DNA of 33,339 nucleotides from Gammaproteobacteria bacterium (GTDB lineage Bacteria > Pseudomonadota > Gammaproteobacteria > Xanthomonadales > Rhodanobacteraceae): NCBI GenBank assembly GCA_021324095.1, contig JAJPJT010000002.1:1-33339 (forward strand), read 5' to 3'. Position numbers and translations under genes: made by a program. The notes below the pieces were generated by a model that was not told where the DNA came from, did not search any database, and worked only from the letters and a program-made list of their open reading frames with translations. This document shows, piece by piece, positions 26,166-33,339 of the stretch (the stretch's first letter is position 1; each line of letters opens with the position of its first letter).

Positions 26166-26333
26166 GCGGGACCGGGGACTGGGGACTGGGGACTGGGGGT
26201 TCGCAGACGCATCGTTGCCTGGAGATCGTAGGTGCCGCGCACGCATCCGCATTTCATGCGGTCGAAGCGTGCATCCCCTCTGCGCAAGATGCACGCTTGG
26301 CCCGAGCCTCCAGCCCCCAGTCCCCAGCCCCGC
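26166..26333. repeat. Palindromic heptamer element at the gspE/gspF junction
   Basis: The left arm 26166-26199 has three GGGGACT units. The right arm 26311-26333 has CCCCCAG, TCCCCAG, CCCC. The enclosed 110 bases contain two further perfect hairpins: CCGCAT/ATGCGG at 26247-26261, and AAGCGTGCATC/GATGCACGCTT at 26265-26275 and 26288-26298. The element starts 3 bases after the gspE stop and ends 4 bases before the gspF ATG, filling the gap. It is the only one of the five elements that is not translated as a leader. Confidence 0.85.
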
Positions 26334-26336
26334 CTT

Positions 26337-28076
26337 TCAAGCCTCTTGCGTAACACGCAGCACCTCTTCCACGGTCGTCAGACCCGCGAGCGCCTTGCGC
26401 AAGCCGTCTTCGTACATCGTGTGCATGCCGCTTGCGCGCGCGGCGCGTTCGATGTCGCTCGCGTCGGCGTGCTGCATCAGCAGGCGGCGCAAGGAATCGT
26501 TCATCGTCAACTGTTCGATGATCGCGAGCCGGCCGTAGAAGCCGCTCGGGTTCTCGGCCGTGGGCCGCGGCCGGTACAGCCGCAACGGGCGCTCGTCGGT
26601 GAGCTTGTCGAGGCCGAGTTCCGCGACCATCTCCGGCAACGGCTCGTAGGCTTCGGCGGCATCGGGATCGAGGCAGCGGACCAGCCGCTGCGCGACGATC
26701 GCATTGACGGTGGAAGCAATCAGGTAGTCCTCGACGCCCATGTCGAGCAGGCGCGTCAGCCCACCCGCGGCGCTGTTGGTGTGCAACGTCGAAAGCACGA
26801 GGTGTCCGGTCAGCGCCGACTGGATCGCAATGCGGCAGGTTTCGAGGTCGCGCATCTCGCCGATCATGATCACGTCAGGATCCTGGCGGACGATCGAACG
26901 CAGGGCGCCCGCGAAATCCAGCCCGATCTGCGGCTTCACCTGCATCTGGTTGATGCCTTCGATCTGGTACTCGACCGGATCCTCGACGGTGATGATCTTG
27001 CGGGTGGGCGTATTGATCTTCGACAGCGCGGTGTAAAGCGTGGTGGTCTTGCCCGACCCGGTGGGCCCCGTCACCAGCAGGATGCCGTGCGGCTGTTCCA
27101 GCACGTGCAGGAACGGCGGCAGCGTCAAGTCGTCGAACCCGAGCGCCTTGAAATCCAGCACCACCTTGCCGCGGTCGAGGATGCGCATCACCACGGATTC
27201 GCCGAAGCTGGTCGGGATGCACGACACGCGCAGATCCAGCTCCTTGCCCTGCACGCGCAACATGATGCGGCCATCCTGCGGCAGGCGGCGCTCGGCGATG
27301 TTCATGCGCGCCATGATCTTGATGCGCGAGATCATCGCCGCGGTGCTCGACGCCGGCGGCGCCTCGACTTCGTGCAGCACGCCGTCGATGCGGTAGCGCA
27401 CCTTCAGATGGTTTTCGAACGGCTCGATGTGGATGTCGGACGCGCGCGCTTCCACTGCGCGCTGGATCAAAAGATTCACCAGCCGGATCACCGGCGCTTC
27501 GGAGGCGAGGTCGCGCAGGTGTTCGATGTCGTCGTCGCCGGATGCGCTCTCGCCGCCCTCGCCTTCCAGGCCTTCGACGATGGTGCCGAGCGCGCTTCGG
27601 CCCGCACCGAACCAGCGCTCGATCAGATCATCGATCTCGGCGCGCGCCGCCACCATCAGGGTGACCGCGCGCCCGCAGGCGAGCTGCACCGCGTGCGCAA
27701 TGTACGGATCGCCCGGATCGGCCGTTGCAAGCTGCAACGCCGGCCCGGATTCGCCCACCGGCACCGCGTGGTACTGCTTCATGAAGCGCACCGACAGCGC
27801 GGTTTCCGGCGGTGTATCGGGTGCGTCCTTCGCGGACAGCAGCGGCAGGTGCAGGGTTTCGGCCCATGCTTCGGCGAGATCGCGTTCGGACACCAGGCCC
27901 AGCCGCGCCAGCAGGGTCGTCAGGCGCGTTTCCGGGGCTTCGGCCAACAAGCGTTCGGCGCGGGCGAGGTCATCCTGCTTCAGGCGGCCGCGCTCGACCA
28001 GCGACGCGCAGACGCGCGTCTCCGCGGTTTCCTCCGAAGAAAACTGCCCGGGCACGGGCTGGACGATTGCCGACAT
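26337..28076 (-). CDS. gspE: Type II secretion ATPase GspE lacking the tetracysteine motif
   Basis: A 579-residue cytosolic hexameric ATPase that powers pseudopilus assembly. An N-terminal MshEN-like region (about 15-165) would contact GspL. The Walker A motif is GPTGSGKT (337-344). The Asp box (ITVEDPVEYQIEGINQ), Walker B (IMIGEMRDLET, Glu407) and His box (TGHLVLSTLHTN) are all intact. After LVRCLDPD (Cys468) most GspE proteins have a zinc-binding pair of CxxC motifs, but here no further Cys occurs through FYGRLAIIEQL. The zinc motif is therefore absent. I have a vague recollection that XpsE of Xanthomonas also lacks it, which needs checking. It is the first gene of the T2SS operon. No convincing promoter was found in the 132-base gap upstream. 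Confidence 0.96.
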   Translation of the reverse strand: MSAIVQPVPGQFSSEETAETRVCASLVERGRLKQDDLARAERLLAEAPETRLTTLLARLGLVSERDLAEAWAETLHLPLLSAKDAPDTPPETALSVRFMKQYHAVPVGESGPALQLATADPGDPYIAHAVQLACGRAVTLMVAARAEIDDLIERWFGAGRSALGTIVEGLEGEGGESASGDDDIEHLRDLASEAPVIRLVNLLIQRAVEARASDIHIEPFENHLKVRYRIDGVLHEVEAPPASSTAAMISRIKIMARMNIAERRLPQDGRIMLRVQGKELDLRVSCIPTSFGESVVMRILDRGKVVLDFKALGFDDLTLPPFLHVLEQPHGILLVTGPTGSGKTTTLYTALSKINTPTRKIITVEDPVEYQIEGINQMQVKPQIGLDFAGALRSIVRQDPDVIMIGEMRDLETCRIAIQSALTGHLVLSTLHTNSAAGGLTRLLDMGVEDYLIASTVNAIVAQRLVRCLDPDAAEAYEPLPEMVAELGLDKLTDERPLRLYRPRPTAENPSGFYGRLAIIEQLTMNDSLRRLLMQHADASDIERAARASGMHTMYEDGLRKALAGLTTVEEVLRVTQEA

Positions 28077-28208
28077 CGCCGGATTCCACGCATCGCTCGA
28101 CTAACTCACCGTCATTGGTAGCACACCCGGCCGGCCAATGCGAGCTTGTGGCGCACAATCCATCCTCGGGACCGAACCGCCCGACTGATCCGCAGATGAC
28201 CGCCACAG

Positions 28209-28619
28209 CTACTTCGAGGACGAGGCAGACCCCGGCGCCCCCGACGAGTCGATCGAATAGCTGAGATGCAGGATGATCCGGTCGCCCTTTTTCAGGTGCT
28301 GGCTGGCAGCGGGAAAATGCACGGTCAGGTTCCCGAGCCCCGTCTGGACGACGACCATGCCGTTGTCGCTGACGGACTGGACCGTGCCTGCCATGTCATG
28401 TTGGCCCATCACCCCGCTGGATGCACTTGCAGTCGGGATGCGCGCCGGCAATTGCTGGTTCGCCTGGCTTTGCCCCGACGCGGGCTGGAGGGGCGGCGCG
28501 TGCGTGACGCCCGGCTGGTTGTTCTGCGGCGGCGGGGCCGTCTGGGCCAGCGCGAGGGGTGCGGCGCAGGCCAGCGCAGCCGCAGCGGCAATGCTCGGGA
28601 TCGATCGGATGCGTTTCAT
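28209..28619 (-). CDS. Small exported protein of unknown function upstream of gspE
   Basis: A 136-residue protein with a Sec signal peptide (cleavage after Ala-Leu-Ala near residue 25), a Gln/Pro/Ala-rich linker (about 26-70) and a C-terminal beta-rich stretch beginning MAGTVQSVSDNGMVVVQTGL and ending KKGDRIILHLSYSID. That stretch could be a small barrel such as an OB- or SH3-like fold. ATG 28619 has AAGGAG 7 bases upstream, and the longer frame upstream has no signal peptide. It is on the same strand as gspE, 132 bases before it, so it could be an accessory protein or merely a neighbour. It lacks a lipobox, so it is not an obvious pilotin. I do not recognise a family. Confidence 0.75.
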   Translation of the reverse strand: MKRIRSIPSIAAAAALACAAPLALAQTAPPPQNNQPGVTHAPPLQPASGQSQANQQLPARIPTASASSGVMGQHDMAGTVQSVSDNGMVVVQTGLGNLTVHFPAASQHLKKGDRIILHLSYSIDSSGAPGSASSSK

Positions 28620-28699
28620 GGAATCTCCTTGTTTGAAGTCGTCCTGGTCTCGTTCGCAAGGTCGGCGCGAACCGAAAGCCACCGTTTGGTAGCGCTTTC

Positions 28700-28728
28700 A
28701 CTTCATGCTGCGCACGCGTCGAGGTCAA
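28700..28728 (-). promoter_or_regulatory. Weak candidate promoter for the exported protein gene
   Basis: On the minus strand TTGACC (28728-28723, 5 of 6 to the -35 consensus) and TGAAGT (28705-28700, 3 of 6) are separated by 17 bases, about 80 bases before the ATG at 28619. It lies in the 238-base gap after sdaA, which otherwise holds only the sdaA terminator. Confidence 0.28.
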
Positions 28729-28830
28729 GCCGTCGCGCCGACTCGTTCAGCGCGCATGAATAACCAGGTCAGCCCCGGCTCAGGCTGCCGTTAAAAATGC
28801 GTGATGCGATAACAGGCGGGCCAGCAAGGC

Positions 28831-28857
28831 ACAAAAGGACGGGACCGCCCCGTCCCG
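28831..28857 (-). terminator. Rho-independent terminator after sdaA
   Basis: Read on the minus strand, the hairpin CGGGAC/GTCCCG (28857-28852 and 28845-28840, 6-base loop) starts directly after the sdaA TAG and is followed by TCCTTTTGT. Its position and T-rich tail fit intrinsic termination of sdaA, separating it from the next minus-strand gene. Confidence 0.6.
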
Positions 28858-30240
28858 CTAGCACTCGACCACGTTCACGGCCAAACCGCCGCGTGACGTT
28901 TCCTTGTACTTGTCCTTCATGTCGCGACCGGTGTCGCGCATCGTCTTGATGACCTTGTCCAGCGAGACGCGGTGCTTGCCGTCGCTTTTCATCGCCATGC
29001 GTTGGGCGTTGATCGCCTTCACCGCGCCCATCGCGTTGCGCTCGATGCAGGGAATCTGCACCAGACCGCCGATGGGATCGCAGGTGAGTCCGAGGTTGTG
29101 TTCCATCCCGATCTCGGCGGCGTTCTCGACCTGGCGCACCGTCCCGCCCAGCGCCGCAACCAAGGCGCCTGCGGCCATCGAGCACGCGACGCCAACCTCG
29201 CCCTGGCAGCCGACTTCGGCGCCGCTGATCGACGCATTTTCCTTGTAGAGAATCCCGATCGCGCCGGCCGTGAGCAGGAAGTCGATCACGCCCTGCTCGT
29301 TCGATTTCGGACAGAAGCGGTCGTAGTAATGCAGCACCGCCGGCACGATCCCGGCCGCACCGTTGGTCGGCGCGGTTACGACGCGTCCGCCAGCGGCGTT
29401 TTCCTCGTTGACCGCCAGCGCGTAAAGGTTGATCCAGTCCAGGATCGTCAGCGGATCCTTGAGCGAGGCCTCGGGACGCTCGCGCAGTTCTTCGTACATC
29501 GCGGGTGCACGCCGTTTGACGTGCAGGCCGCCGGGCAATTCGCCTGGCGAGCGCAGGCCGCGCGCGACGCACTCCTGCATCGCCTTCCAGATCTTCAGTA
29601 ATCCGGTTCGGATTTCGGATTCGCCACGCCACACCTTTTCATTTTCCAGCATCACCTCCGCGATGCTCATGCCGTGCCTTTCGCACAGCGCGATCAATGC
29701 GTCGGCCGAATGGAACGCGAACGGCAGCGGCGTGGTGTCGGCCACGATGCGATCGGAAGCGGCCTCGTCGGCATTGACCACGAAACCGCCGCCCACCGAG
29801 TAGTAGTCGCGCGTAACGATCGTCGCGCCGTTCGCGTCGTACGCGGTGTACCGCATGCCGTTGACGTGATGCGGCAGCTTCTGGCGCTTGTTGAAGATGA
29901 GATCGGACTTCTCGTCGAAAGCGATCTCGCGGCGTCCGCCGAGGCGGATGCGCTTGTCGCGACGCGCCCGTTGCAGCAGCGGCGGGATCGCGTCGGGATC
30001 GATCCGGTCCGGCCAGTTGCCTTCCAGCCCGCAGATCACCGCCTTGTCGGTGCCGTGCCCGCGCCCGGTCATCGCGAGCGAGCCGTACAGTTCCACCGTC
30101 ACCCGCGCGACACGATCGATCTCGCCCGCCTGGTCCAACCAGCGCTCGACGAAACGCGCGGCCGCACGCATCGGCCCGATCGTGTGCGAAGACGACGGGC
30201 CGATGCCGATCTTGAAGATGTCGAAGACGCTGACCGCCAT
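28858..30240 (-). CDS. sdaA: L-serine ammonia-lyase (4Fe-4S, single chain)
   Basis: A 460-residue enzyme that deaminates L-serine to pyruvate and ammonia using a 4Fe-4S cluster in place of PLP. The beta domain starts [20 protein letters not shown], the classic SdaA beginning with the SSSHT motif. The catalytic alpha domain has [14 protein letters not shown] (290-303). Cluster cysteines are Cys345 (GCQGEVG), Cys387 (LTCDPIGG) and Cys398 (IPCIERN). The last residue is Cys460; in the Legionella enzyme the C-terminal Cys folds back as ligand of the fourth iron. ATG 30240 is chosen, since a GTG at 30255 would add only five residues. It is monocistronic, with a terminator right after the stop. Confidence 0.97.
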   Translation of the reverse strand: MAVSVFDIFKIGIGPSSSHTIGPMRAAARFVERWLDQAGEIDRVARVTVELYGSLAMTGRGHGTDKAVICGLEGNWPDRIDPDAIPPLLQRARRDKRIRLGGRREIAFDEKSDLIFNKRQKLPHHVNGMRYTAYDANGATIVTRDYYSVGGGFVVNADEAASDRIVADTTPLPFAFHSADALIALCERHGMSIAEVMLENEKVWRGESEIRTGLLKIWKAMQECVARGLRSPGELPGGLHVKRRAPAMYEELRERPEASLKDPLTILDWINLYALAVNEENAAGGRVVTAPTNGAAGIVPAVLHYYDRFCPKSNEQGVIDFLLTAGAIGILYKENASISGAEVGCQGEVGVACSMAAGALVAALGGTVRQVENAAEIGMEHNLGLTCDPIGGLVQIPCIERNAMGAVKAINAQRMAMKSDGKHRVSLDKVIKTMRDTGRDMKDKYKETSRGGLAVNVVEC

Positions 30241-30420
30241 GCTGCGAACTGCCACGTTGAAAGGACGGCTATTCTACGCTTCGCCGATGAACAGCCGGTG
30301 CGGGCGACGGGTGGCGGGGGCGCGAAGATGATGCGCCCATACACCACGCGACTTTCCTGCCGGGAAGACGTCAACGCGCACCCACTGCTTTTCCCCGATC
30401 GCGCCTGCACCCCGATTGCG

Positions 30421-30648
30421 ATGCATTTGATCCTTTACCAGCGCGACGATTGCAAGTTGTGCGACGAAGCCGTCGCGCTGCTGGCGTCGGTGCGCGCGCC
30501 GGAGTTCGAGAGCGTGTGGATCGACGGTGACGCGGAACTCGAATCGCGTTACGGCGTGCGGGTGCCGGTATTGCGGGACGACGCATCCGGACGCGAACTC
30601 GATTGGCCGTTCGATGCGGCCACGCTTCGCGCGTTTCTGGATATGTAG
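30421..30648 (+). CDS. Glutaredoxin-like protein (DUF836/thioredoxin fold)
   Basis: A 75-residue protein with a thioredoxin-like fold and an N-terminal CxxC pair (Cys11-Lys-Leu-Cys14) in LYQRDDCKLCDEA. A cis-Pro segment follows in YGVRVPVLRDD, and a short C-terminal helix (DAATLRAFLDM). This is the size and pattern of the glutaredoxin-like family (DUF836/YruB type) common in proteobacteria. A dithiol redox role in the cytosol is likely, but its partner is unknown. ATG 30421 starts at the first beta strand but lacks a Shine-Dalgarno. An in-frame ATG pair at about 30328 would add 31 unrelated residues. It is divergent from sdaA and converges with yceI, 15 bases from its end. Confidence 0.88.
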   Translation: MHLILYQRDDCKLCDEAVALLASVRAPEFESVWIDGDAELESRYGVRVPVLRDDASGRELDWPFDAATLRAFLDM

Positions 30649-30663
30649 GCCGGCAGCCGTCGC

Positions 30664-31227
30664 CTACTTGCTGGCGTGCAACAGCAGGTGCCCGTGCACG
30701 GTCACGCCATCGCCGATCATCGACGGATCCGCCCACTGCCCCGTGCCGATCCCGAAATCGAGCCGCTTCAGTTGCGCAGTCACGTCCAGCGTCGCGGTGT
30801 CGCCGTGCGGCACGAACTGCACCTCCAGCACCACCGGCCGGGTGACGCCGCGCAGCTTGAGCTCGCCGTCCGCGACCACCTTGCCGTCGGCAGTCTTGCG
30901 AAATCTCGTGGTGGCGAAATACGCATCCGGAAATTTCGCCGTGTCGAAGAACGCCGGACCCAGCGCGGCGTGGTCGCGCTCGCTGTTTCGCGTATCCAGA
31001 CTCGAGATGTCCACCTTCACGTCGAACTTCGCGCGCGCAATGTCGCTCGGGTCGTAGGCGATGTTCGCGGTGAAGCGGCGAAACTGTCCCGTGTACTCGA
31101 CGTTCTGGTACGTGTTGGTGAATGTGAGCGTGCTGTGCGCAGCATCGATTTGCCAGGTCTGCGCGAGCGCAGGCGCGGCGACCGCCAGCAAGCCCAGCGT
31201 ACCCATTGCGATGAGCGCCCGTCTCAT
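30664..31227 (-). CDS. YceI family periplasmic protein
   Basis: A 187-residue protein with a signal peptide (cleavage after Ala-Leu-Ala near residue 22). The YceI domain begins WQIDAAHSTLTF and includes LDTRNSERDHAALGPAFFD and ATTRFRKTADGKVVADGELKLRGVTRPV. YceI proteins are lipocalin-like barrels that bind polyisoprenoids such as ubiquinone precursors in the periplasm. The ATG at 31227 overlaps the cytochrome b561 stop by 4 bases, so the two are translationally coupled and probably work together. This is the last gene of a yceI-cybB-yceI operon. The two YceI copies are clearly divergent from each other. Confidence 0.93.
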   Translation of the reverse strand: MRRALIAMGTLGLLAVAAPALAQTWQIDAAHSTLTFTNTYQNVEYTGQFRRFTANIAYDPSDIARAKFDVKVDISSLDTRNSERDHAALGPAFFDTAKFPDAYFATTRFRKTADGKVVADGELKLRGVTRPVVLEVQFVPHGDTATLDVTAQLKRLDFGIGTGQWADPSMIGDGVTVHGHLLLHASK

Positions 31228-31796
31228 GGTCCCTCTCCCGTTTGTCCGCGGGGTCCAATCATCATTCGCCGCAGTACATCATCGCGCTGTCCAAAGTGGT
31301 GCCACAAGGCAGCGCCGACATGCAACGCCAGCAACGCGACCAGCACCCAGAACAACGTCTGGTGCAGCAGCAAGGCGCGCGGTTTCCAGAACGGCGCGTA
31401 ACCGCGCGTCAGTCCGGGGATATCGAACAATCCGAACCACACGAGCGGCGCGTTGGAAGCCGAATTGAACCACCAGCCACTGAGCGGAATCGCGAGGATC
31501 AGCGCGTACAGCGATCCGTGCACGGCGCGCGCGGCGCGGCGCTGCCACCGCGGCATCGCAGGCGGATCGGCCGGACGGCGCTCGGACAGGCGCCACGCGA
31601 TGCGCAGCAGCACCAGCGCGAGGATCGTGACGCCGATCGATTTGTGCAGCGCGAAGACCCGCACCTTGGCGGGCGTCAATCCCATCTGCACCATCGTGAG
31701 TCCGATGATGCCCTGCGCGAGGATCAGCGCCGCGATCAGCCAGTGGAACGCGCGCACCAGCGCACCCCAACCGGCCTCAGTGCTGCGCAGCCGCAT
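31224..31796 (-). CDS. Cytochrome b561 family protein
   Basis: A 190-residue membrane protein with four transmembrane helices. Candidate heme ligands occur in each: His18 (RAFHWL), His51 (FALHKS), His93 (RAVHGSL), and His145 and His159 in the last helix, a pattern of di-heme b561 proteins. The bacterial family (CybB-like) oxidises ubiquinol at the inner membrane, in some cases passing electrons to superoxide or to periplasmic acceptors. ATG 31796 lies within the last 20 bases of the upstream yceI, and its stop overlaps the downstream yceI. The flanking isoprenoid-binding YceI proteins suggest a quinone-linked role, which is inference. Confidence 0.93.
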   Translation of the reverse strand: MRLRSTEAGWGALVRAFHWLIAALILAQGIIGLTMVQMGLTPAKVRVFALHKSIGVTILALVLLRIAWRLSERRPADPPAMPRWQRRAARAVHGSLYALILAIPLSGWWFNSASNAPLVWFGLFDIPGLTRGYAPFWKPRALLLHQTLFWVLVALLALHVGAALWHHFGQRDDVLRRMMIGPRGQTGEGP

Positions 31797-32430
31797 CCAC
31801 CCTGCTCCTCATCGACTGGTCCGCGGACTGCCGATAGTCGTACTCGGCACGACGGTCCAGCGTCGCCTCGATCTCGAGGCGCAGCGTCACCTCGGTTCCG
31901 ACCGCCTTGGGAAACGCAGTCATGCCGAACTTGGTGCGGTCCAGCGTCGCGCGACCGGAAAACCCCGCGATGGTTTCGAACCCGAACAACGTCGCGCCGA
32001 CCCGGTTCACCGTGAAATCCACCTTTACGGGCAACGTGACGCCGCGCAGCGTGAGCCTGCCGTCGATCACGCCGGTTTGGTCGCCTGTCTTCGTCACTTT
32101 GTCGCTTTCGAAGTGCGCAAGCGGAAACTTCGCCGAATCCAGGAAGCTGCGACCCGTGACAGCGCCATTCCAGCCCTTGTCGCCGAGATCGACGGAACCG
32201 GTGTCGATATCGACGACGACCTTCGAGGCGCTCCAGTCATCGGGATCGAACCGCACCCAGCCGCGTGCAATCGCGAGCCTGCCGACCGGACGCGAGTAAC
32301 CGTCGTGGTCGGCGCTGAACAGCACCTGCGAGTGCACCGTGTCGATGCGGTAGTCGAGCGGGTGCGCGCTCGCCGCGCCCGCGATCAGCAACAGCGCCAA
32401 CCACGCGAATGAACACGCTGGTCGAACCAT
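31777..32430 (-). CDS. YceI family periplasmic protein (second copy)
   Basis: A 217-residue protein with a signal peptide (cleavage near Ala-Ser-Ala, residue 22). The YceI domain begins YRIDTVHSQVLFSADHDGYS, with WNGAVTGRSFLDSAKFPLAHF and GRLTLRGVTLPVKVDFTVN further on. A C-terminal extension after EIEATLDRRAEYDY is charged and probably disordered. ATG 32430 follows GGAGG by 5 bases and starts the signal peptide, and a GTG 33 bases upstream is in frame but less fitting. It is the first gene of the yceI-cybB-yceI operon, overlapping cybB by 20 bases. It is divergent from the sensor gene at 32538 across about 107 bases that must hold both promoters, where I see no clear boxes. Confidence 0.92.
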   Translation of the reverse strand: MVRPACSFAWLALLLIAGAASAHPLDYRIDTVHSQVLFSADHDGYSRPVGRLAIARGWVRFDPDDWSASKVVVDIDTGSVDLGDKGWNGAVTGRSFLDSAKFPLAHFESDKVTKTGDQTGVIDGRLTLRGVTLPVKVDFTVNRVGATLFGFETIAGFSGRATLDRTKFGMTAFPKAVGTEVTLRLEIEATLDRRAEYDYRQSADQSMRSRVDAAAQH

Positions 32431-32537
32431 GCGAACCTCCATCAGCCGGAGCAATCCTCGCACAGTGAGTGCTCCCTCGCGCGCATCACGTTCAGTTTTG
32501 CGGCATCATCGGGGTCGGGACCGCTGGGGAGCGCGAC

Positions 32538-33339
32538 ATGTTGCATGCCTTGTTGCTGGCAGGAGCGTTGGCGGGCAATGGAGTAGCGGAAAAGACACCG
32601 GCCGCGCCGGAGGTGATGGCGACGCCGATCTTTCGCAGCTACGGCGTGGCCGACGGCTTGCCATCGGCCGATGTCTACTCGGTCACGCAGGATTACGCGG
32701 GCTATCTCTGGATCGGCACGCACGCCGGACTGGTGCGCTACGACAGCCAGAATTTCAAGGTGTTCCGTCACGTGCCCGACCAACCCGCATCGTTGCCGGC
32801 CAACGATGTCTCGGCGCTGCTGATCGACCGCGACGGCCATTTGTGGGTCGGCGGCGAAGGCACCGGCCTCAATCTTTACGAACCCGCGACCGGCGGTTTC
32901 CGGCACTGGATGCACGATCCTGAGCAGGCGCACAGCCTCGCGGGCAACGACGTGATGGCGATCGTCCAGGACGGGTCCGGTGCGATCTGGGTCGGCGCCT
33001 ACGCGGGAGGGCTCAACAAGCTGGACACGGACCACCGCGGCTTCAGCCACTTGCGCCACGTGCACGGCGATCCCGCAAGCCTCGCTTCCGACAATGTCAT
33101 TGCGCTCGCGGCGGCAGCGGATGGCGGTTTGTGGATCGGCACGGACGCGGGGCTCGACCGCATGGATCCGGGGGGAAACGTTCGCCCGGTCGAACTGCCG
33201 AACGTCAAGACCCGGCCCAGCGTGTGGCAGGTGCGTGTCGACGATGACGGCGTGGACGCGGCGACCAGCGCCGGACTGTTCCACGTCGACGCGTCGGGCA
33301 AGGCGGTCCGCATCGGTCCGGCCGGGGAAGTCTTCGCAA
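32538..33339 (+). CDS. Two-component-type beta-propeller sensor protein (5' part, cut by window edge)
   Basis: The first 267 codons of a large protein. A short hydrophobic N-terminus, probably a signal peptide, is followed by repeated propeller blades of the Reg_prop type. Each blade has a D-G/A-x-L/I-W-I/V-G core: GYLWIGTHAGLVRYD, GHLWVGGEGTGLNLYE, GAIWVGAYAGGLNKLD and GGLWIGTDAGLDRMD. In complete relatives two such propellers and a Y_Y_Y domain sit in the periplasm, followed by a transmembrane helix and a histidine kinase or GGDEF output. The output type cannot be seen here. ATG 32538 has GGAG 6 bases upstream. The frame is open to the right edge of the window. Confidence 0.88.
   Translation, partial: MLHALLLAGALAGNGVAEKTPAAPEVMATPIFRSYGVADGLPSADVYSVTQDYAGYLWIGTHAGLVRYDSQNFKVFRHVPDQPASLPANDVSALLIDRDGHLWVGGEGTGLNLYEPATGGFRHWMHDPEQAHSLAGNDVMAIVQDGSGAIWVGAYAGGLNKLDTDHRGFSHLRHVHGDPASLASDNVIALAAAADGGLWIGTDAGLDRMDPGGNVRPVELPNVKTRPSVWQVRVDDDGVDAATSAGLFHVDASGKAVRIGPAGEVFA

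Noticed and set aside
26232..28121. A 629-codon open frame on the plus strand opposite gspE.
   Set aside because: It is an antisense shadow of gspE. The translation is Arg/His/Asp-rich with no recognisable domain, while the minus-strand frame has all ATPase motifs.
28077..28208. TTGTG-CGC-CACAA palindrome upstream of gspE as a CRP/Clp-type operator.
   Set aside because: The spacing (3 bases) and half-sites do not match the TGTGA-N6-TCACA consensus. No better operator was seen.
28858..30240. sdaA as a horizontally acquired or damaged gene.
   Set aside because: Full length, all cluster cysteines and the C-terminal cysteine are present, and base composition matches its neighbours.

Overview
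The window is high-GC bacterial chromosome. The gene content suggests a gammaproteobacterium of the Xanthomonadales (Lysobacterales), most likely near Rhodanobacter/Dyella/Luteibacter. The clues are a type II secretion cluster in Xanthomonas xps order (E-F-G-H-I-J-K-L-M-N-D), a lipoprotein secretin, and intergenic repeat types I associate with that order. The taxon is inference. No tRNA, rRNA, CRISPR array, transposase or prophage gene was seen.

Layout. 1-4820: the 5' part of dusA (minus, cut by the window edge), a DUF3298-type lipoprotein, an exported DUF885 putative metallopeptidase, a small exported protein and a PfkB-family kinase. 5127-11027: the rod-shape operon mreB-mreC-mreD-mrdA(PBP2)-rodA, whose last four genes overlap by 4 bases at each junction. 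11028-11677: a gene-free block of nested inverted repeats. 11678-14659: valS, with an in-frame repeat insertion. 14660-14882: two tandem long palindromes. 14883-28076 (minus): a T2SS operon transcribed gspE-F-G-H-I-J-K-L-M-N(C)-D, followed by a family 2 glycosyltransferase and a peptide deformylase. 28209-30240 (minus): a small exported protein and sdaA with a terminator. 30421-30648: a glutaredoxin-like protein. 30664-32430 (minus): yceI-cytochrome b561-yceI. 32538 to the end: the start of a beta-propeller sensor protein.

Most unusual result. All five consecutive junctions from gspE to gspJ carry an imperfect palindrome made of degenerate heptanucleotide units (GGGGACT/GGGGATT/GGGAATG type), with a G-rich arm on one side and a C-rich arm on the other. 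In gspG, gspH, gspI and gspJ the palindrome is read in frame as part of the prepilin leader, giving leaders of about 68, 27, 43 and 46 residues. No ATG, GTG or TTG lies between the palindrome and the G|FT cleavage site. The leader is removed by prepilin peptidase, so this may be a tolerated or exploited landing site. The same heptamer family is inserted in frame in valS, and a different palindromic repeat forms the C-terminal tail of MreC.

A second striking feature is that the secretin GspD ends in a SPOR (peptidoglycan-binding) domain after a Pro/Ser/Thr-rich linker, where a pilotin-binding S domain would otherwise be expected. GspE also lacks the usual tetracysteine zinc motif.

The two large systems are both envelope machines: the elongasome, which builds lateral wall, and the T2SS, which must cross that wall.
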